A DNA stretch of 64,000 bases from the NCBI GenBank assembly GCA_965207995.1, contig CBDBNG010000001.1:62001-126000 (forward strand), read 5' to 3'. A program made the translations under genes and the position numbers. Positions within the stretch are counted from its first letter, which is position 1; the number at the start of each line of letters is the position of its first letter. Shown in pieces: positions 60,513 to 64,000 of this stretch. The notes under the pieces were generated by a model, which was given only the letters and a program-made list of their open reading frames with translations, did not search any database and had not been told where the DNA came from. The stretch comes from DAOUKH01 sp965207995. Its GTDB lineage: Bacteria > Chloroflexota > Dehalococcoidia > SHYB01.

Positions 60513-61682
60513 CTAGGGTGTCTCGGCGGGGCCCAGCACCCGGAAGCCGCCATTCTCCTCAGTCCGCTCGGACGTCGGCAGGACCTCGATGACAACGTTG
60601 GAGAGCCCGACGACGTCGCCGTTCTCGTCGAAGCTGTAGTTGTCGCCGATTGCGCCGCTATAGGTCAGCTCGTAGAGGCAGTCCCTGAAGCCGTCGGCGT
60701 CCTGGTCGTCCCCGGTCTCCTTCAGGCACTCCGCCGCGATGTAGACATCGTCGTAGGCGGAACCCTGGAACCAGGGCAGCGTCGCGACCGTGTTGTAGCG
60801 CTCGCGGAAGTTCGTCAGGAACTCCTTGCCGGTGGCGGTGGTCAAGTCGGGGTTGGGAATGATGGCCTTCAGGCCCGTGGCGGCGTCGCCCGCGATGTTG
60901 AGGGCTTCGGGCTGCGACGGCACGATCTCCGAGTAGATCGGCCCCTCGTAGCCCAGCTCGCGGGCCTGCTTCATGATGGTCCCCCCGGCGGCCTCGCCTT
61001 GCGCCGCCAAGAGGAGCGCGTCGGGGTTCGCGTTGATCAGTTTCGTCAGCTGGCTGCGGAAATCGACGACGTCGGAGGAGAAGCCCTCCTCCGCGACCAC
61101 GCTGCCGCCCAGCTCCTTGAACCGCGCGACGGACGTGCTCCGCGCGCCCTCCGCGTAGTCCGTGGACTCGGTGATGGTGGCGATGCTGCGGATGCCGTCG
61201 ACCCAGAGCGTGTTGCCGATGTCGATACCCAGCTGGAGGTCGTTGATAGCGGTGCGGAAGATGTAGTCGCCCGCGCCGGCGATGTCGGGGCTGGTCGCCG
61301 AGGCAGAGAGCATGACGACGCCCTCTTCCTCGGCCAGCGGCGCCGCGCCGAGTGTCGAGCCGCTGCACGTGCCGCCGAGGATGATCTTCACGCCGTCTAC
61401 GTCGGTCAGCTTGTTGTAGGCGGTGATGGCGTCCTGCGCGGCGCACTTGGAGTCCTCGACGATGAGCTCCAGCATCCTGCCGTCGATGCCGCCGGCGGCG
61501 TTGATCTCCTCGACCGCCAGGAGCTTGGCTTGGAGGATCGGGTTGCCATAGGACTCAGCGACCCCGCTGAGCGCGTCCATCGCGCCGATCTTGTACGGCT
61601 CGTCGGAGTCCCCACCGCAGGCGAACACCAGAAGCAGCGGCAGAGCCAGCACTATCAGTGGTTTCCAGAGCATAGACCGCAT
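60513..61682 (-). CDS. branched-chain amino-acid-type ABC substrate-binding lipoprotein
   Basis: 389 residues from ATG 61682 (MRSMLWKPL...). Signal with lipobox VFAC, then the Leu/Ile/Val-binding fold: IGAMDALSGVAESYGNPIL, EEINAAGGIDGRMLELIVED, GGTCSGSTLGAAPLAEEEGV and PDIAGAGDYIFRTAIND. Ligands may be amino acids, amides or aromatic acids. No liv permease or ATPase genes are in the window next to it. Confidence 0.92.
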   Translation of the reverse strand: MRSMLWKPLIVLALPLLLVFACGGDSDEPYKIGAMDALSGVAESYGNPILQAKLLAVEEINAAGGIDGRMLELIVEDSKCAAQDAITAYNKLTDVDGVKIILGGTCSGSTLGAAPLAEEEGVVMLSASATSPDIAGAGDYIFRTAINDLQLGIDIGNTLWVDGIRSIATITESTDYAEGARSTSVARFKELGGSVVAEEGFSSDVVDFRSQLTKLINANPDALLLAAQGEAAGGTIMKQARELGYEGPIYSEIVPSQPEALNIAGDAATGLKAIIPNPDLTTATGKEFLTNFRERYNTVATLPWFQGSAYDDVYIAAECLKETGDDQDADGFRDCLYELTYSGAIGDNYSFDENGDVVGLSNVVIEVLPTSERTEENGGFRVLGPAETP

Positions 61683-61777
61683 CGAATTCCCCCTACGTCG
61701 CGGGACGAAGCCTGAAAGGATGCCCCGCATCTGTCCGAACACAACAATTCTTGTGCAATGAAACTGTCTCACTCCTG

Positions 61778-62647
61778 TCAAGAGCCGGATTCCAAGAGTC
61801 TCATCTGCACGTCCACCTCCAGCTCGGTCTCGCCGCCGCCGTGCATGACGCCGCGCGTCGGGGCGACGTCCTGGTAGTCGCGGCCCACCGCCACACGCAC
61901 GTGGCTTTCCCCGGGCGGGCAGCCGTTGGTGGGGTCGAAGCCGGTCCATCCCAAGCCGGGCAGCAGGCATTCCACCCAGGCATGGGACGCCGACGCCAAT
62001 GCCTCACTGCCCGATTCCACCGGGACGTAGCCCGACACATAGCGAGTGGGCACGCCCCAGGAGCGGGCAATGGCGATCATCACGTGCGCATAGTCCTGAC
62101 AGACACCCAGGCCGTTTTCCAGGATGTGGTCAATCGGCGAGGCCACCGACGTGCTCCCCGGCACGTACTCGAAGCTGCGGTGCAGCGTCTCGGAGAGCCC
62201 GGTGAGGGCCTCCAGCGGGTCGCCCTCCGCCTTGATGCCCACCCGCCCCACAAAGCCGTCGAGAGCGGCGGAGGGGCGGGCCACGGCGCTGGGGTGCGTG
62301 AAATCCCAATAGGCGAAGGAGTCCCGCCACGAGCGGATTTCTCCCCAAGCGCCGGTCCCAAGGGGGCCTGAGGGCGGGGCCGGAGCCACGGTCTGCACCG
62401 TGGACCAGGCGGTTATCTCCAAGGCATCGTGCTCGCGATGGATGTTCAGGACGTGCTTGGTGTTGCCGAAGATGTCCCGCTCGCTGTTGATAGACGAGGG
62501 AGGCGCGGTCGAGAGCTCGAAGCCGAGACGTTGTTGGCCGGCGTCGTCCCGAGGCTTCAAGCAGAGCGCCATTACGCAGCCCCGCACCGGCACGGAGTAC
62601 GAGTACCGGGAGACGTGGTTGATCTCGTAGCGGGTCGTGCCCTGCAC
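61778..62647 (-). CDS. transglutaminase-like cysteine protease family protein
   Basis: 289 residues from GTG 62647, 2 bases after the alpha-E stop. Bacterial transglutaminase N-terminal beta region (YEINHVSRYSYSVPVRG), then the papain-like core with Cys183 (GVCQDYAHV), His222 (SHAWVE) and Asp238 (FDPTNG). No signal peptide. It belongs with the alpha-E and circularly permuted ATP-grasp genes, a trio often found together and suspected of making or cutting a small peptide-like product. Confidence 0.93.
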   Translation of the reverse strand: MQGTTRYEINHVSRYSYSVPVRGCVMALCLKPRDDAGQQRLGFELSTAPPSSINSERDIFGNTKHVLNIHREHDALEITAWSTVQTVAPAPPSGPLGTGAWGEIRSWRDSFAYWDFTHPSAVARPSAALDGFVGRVGIKAEGDPLEALTGLSETLHRSFEYVPGSTSVASPIDHILENGLGVCQDYAHVMIAIARSWGVPTRYVSGYVPVESGSEALASASHAWVECLLPGLGWTGFDPTNGCPPGESHVRVAVGRDYQDVAPTRGVMHGGGETELEVDVQMRLLESGS

Positions 62648-62649
62648 GG

Positions 62650-63612
62650 TCAGCCTGCCCGAAAGTCCTCTACCGGGTAGTCGAAGTAGGCCGAGGCGAC
62701 GAGGTGGTGCAGCTCCCTTCCGTGCTCCAGGACTTGGCGAAGGAGGTCCGCGTGGTCTTCGCGGTCGGGCCAGTCGTAGCGTATGAGCGACGTCATGCGT
62801 CCTATCAGCCGCGCCGCCGCGGCGCTGGAGGCTGTGTCGGGGCCGGGGCCGAGCGTGTTGAGGTCTGAGGCCACCCTGTCCAGCGACCGGCACAGTGAGT
62901 CGGGCAGGTTGGGGTCGGTCGCCAACAGGTCCATGACCTGCTTCGGCCGCACCTCGACGCTGTACCGCTGGTTGTACACCTCGAAGGCGTGCCATACGCG
63001 CAACAGGCCCGTCCAGTCGGCGTCCGCTTCATCTGCGACGTTCGCCGCGGTGTCGAGCTGCGTGAGCAGGAGCGAGGACGAGAGCTGGGAACGTTCGATG
63101 AACCGGCCGATCTGCAGGAAGCGCCAGCCCTCGTCGCGGTACATGGTGGCGCCGGCGACGCCGGAGAAGGTTGCGAGCTCGGCCACGAGCTCGTCGTAGA
63201 AGATTTCCGGGGAGTTCCAGATGTCCCGGACTCTCAGCTTCTGCACGCGGAGATAGGCGAGGTTGAGCCGGGTCCACATCTCGGCGCTGATGCAGTGACG
63301 CATCTGCCGGGCGTTCTCCCGCCCCAGCGCGAAGCAGCTCCATACCGAGTAGGGATTGGAGCGCTCGAACGTGAGGTCGTCCGTCAAGGTGTAGGCGTCG
63401 GCTAACGTAAAGGCATCGTCGCCGACCTCGAGGACCTCGCCGGGAGGCCGCCGGTTCAGGCTGCCGTAGATCCGGCTCCATCCGTAGTAGATTTGCCGCG
63501 GAGGCCGGTCGACCAGCGCCTCAGTCTCGAGCCGGAGCAGGCGGCATAGGTGCTCGGCCCGCTCCAGGTAGCGGCCCATCCAGTAGAGGCCCTGTGCGCT
63601 GCGTGCCAGCAT
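62650..63612 (-). CDS. alpha-E domain protein
   Basis: 320 residues, almost entirely helical. MLARSAQGLYWMGRYLERAEHL is the family start, with RENARQMRHCISAEMWTRLN in the middle (the RE.AR motif) and IGRFIERSQ later. The biochemical role of alpha-E domains is unknown; they always travel with ATP-grasp and transglutaminase genes, as here, with 2-3-base gaps on both sides. Confidence 0.95.
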   Translation of the reverse strand: MLARSAQGLYWMGRYLERAEHLCRLLRLETEALVDRPPRQIYYGWSRIYGSLNRRPPGEVLEVGDDAFTLADAYTLTDDLTFERSNPYSVWSCFALGRENARQMRHCISAEMWTRLNLAYLRVQKLRVRDIWNSPEIFYDELVAELATFSGVAGATMYRDEGWRFLQIGRFIERSQLSSSLLLTQLDTAANVADEADADWTGLLRVWHAFEVYNQRYSVEVRPKQVMDLLATDPNLPDSLCRSLDRVASDLNTLGPGPDTASSAAAARLIGRMTSLIRYDWPDREDHADLLRQVLEHGRELHHLVASAYFDYPVEDFRAG

Positions 63613-63615
63613 GGG

Positions 63616-64000
63616 TCAGTCCTCGAGCACCCAGAGGTCTTTGCCGCCCCCGCCCTGGCTGGAGTTGACCACGAGGCTTCCCTTCCGCAATGCGACGCGG
63701 CAAAACGCGCCGGGCACGATGCGGGTCTCGCGTCCCTGCAGCACGAACGGGCGGAGGTCGACGTGGCGCGACTCGAACCGGCCGTCGATAAGGCATGGCG
63801 CGCGGGAGAGGTCGAGCACCGGCTGTGATATGAAGCCGGCCGGATCGGCGCGCAACTGATCAGCATAGGCGTCGCGCTCTTCGGCCGTTGAGTGGGGGCC
63901 GACAAGCATGCCGTAGCCTCCGGACTCGCCCACCCGCTTGACCACCAGGTCCTGCAGGTTGTCCAGGGTGAATTCAAGGTCTTCGGGCCGTCGGCAGAGC
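63616..64000 (-). CDS. circularly permuted type 2 ATP-grasp protein, C-terminal part (cut by window edge)
   Basis: The last 127 codons are inside the window; the gene continues past 64000. Visible: DLVVKRVGESGGYGM (ATP-grasp loop), FISQPVLDLSRAPCL, VDLRPFVLQGRETRIVPGAFC and the end NSSQGGGGKDLWVLED, which is highly characteristic of the family. Type 2 ATP-grasp enzymes join a carboxylate to an amine. It is the upstream gene of the trio. Confidence 0.95.
   Translation of the reverse strand, partial: LCRRPEDLEFTLDNLQDLVVKRVGESGGYGMLVGPHSTAEERDAYADQLRADPAGFISQPVLDLSRAPCLIDGRFESRHVDLRPFVLQGRETRIVPGAFCRVALRKGSLVVNSSQGGGGKDLWVLED

Overview
This is a gene-dense, high-GC bacterial chromosome segment. 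I infer a Chloroflexota member of the SAR202/Dehalococcoidia type. The support is indirect: flavin/F420-type luciferase-like oxidoreductases, CaiB and acyl-CoA dehydrogenase genes, lipoproteins with Thr/Pro-rich linkers, a form II CoxL cluster, a VLRF1-type release-factor homologue, and many intergenic palindromes. No rRNA or marker tree was available. About 65 protein genes, three tRNAs (Leu-CAG, His-GUG, Arg-UCG) and one candidate structured RNA are called. There is no CRISPR array and no complete insertion sequence.

Layout. 1-2000: the 5' end of an FAD oxidoreductase gene, then three unfamiliar small genes beside tRNA-Leu, possibly a relic of an integrated element. 2050-7178: a leftward housekeeping block (speD-speE, a BioD-like/DRTGG protein, polyprenyl diphosphate synthase, metG). 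7328-13373: a CBS protein, a VLRF1-like protein, a DyP peroxidase, an SDR, a luciferase-like oxidoreductase, an isochorismatase-fold protein and CaiB. 13424-27947: an oligopeptide-type ABC transport region. A leftward run (coiled-coil lipoprotein, beta-propeller protein, binding protein, two permeases, ATPase) lies divergent from a PadR regulator and its HAAS-domain partner. A second binding protein is inserted on the opposite strand before a second ATPase. 27952-33026: a P-loop kinase, leucyl aminopeptidase, an HTH regulator, two tRNAs, VapBC, a PEP mutase/isocitrate lyase-family enzyme and another kinase. 33051-40538: catabolic oxidoreductases, an acyl-CoA dehydrogenase with its phosphotransferase partner, a histidine phosphatase and a flavin amine-oxidase-like protein.

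40539-41248 is a gene-free stretch. It holds a tandem duplication, dispersed palindromes, and a strong promoter with a 16-bp palindrome placed ahead of three ~62-bp units that fold as hairpins. 41249-51348 holds an alcohol dehydrogenase, epoxide hydrolase, SMP-30, an N-acyl-D-amino-acid deacylase-type amidohydrolase, a membrane sterol-reductase-like protein, two linked genes of unknown function and an MBL hydrolase. 51929-59304: an amino-acid binding protein, then a CO-dehydrogenase-like cluster coxS-coxL-coxM-coxD-coxE with coxG divergent. 59339-64000: a sarcosine/N-methyltryptophan oxidase-like enzyme, a branched-chain amino-acid binding protein, and the transglutaminase/alpha-E/ATP-grasp trio.

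The genes suggest a heterotroph that imports peptides and amino acids and oxidises varied organic compounds through flavin, molybdenum and zinc enzymes. The most unusual items are a peptide-binding protein whose lobes appear in circularly permuted order (20503-22992) and the candidate tandem-hairpin RNA (about 41021-41232).
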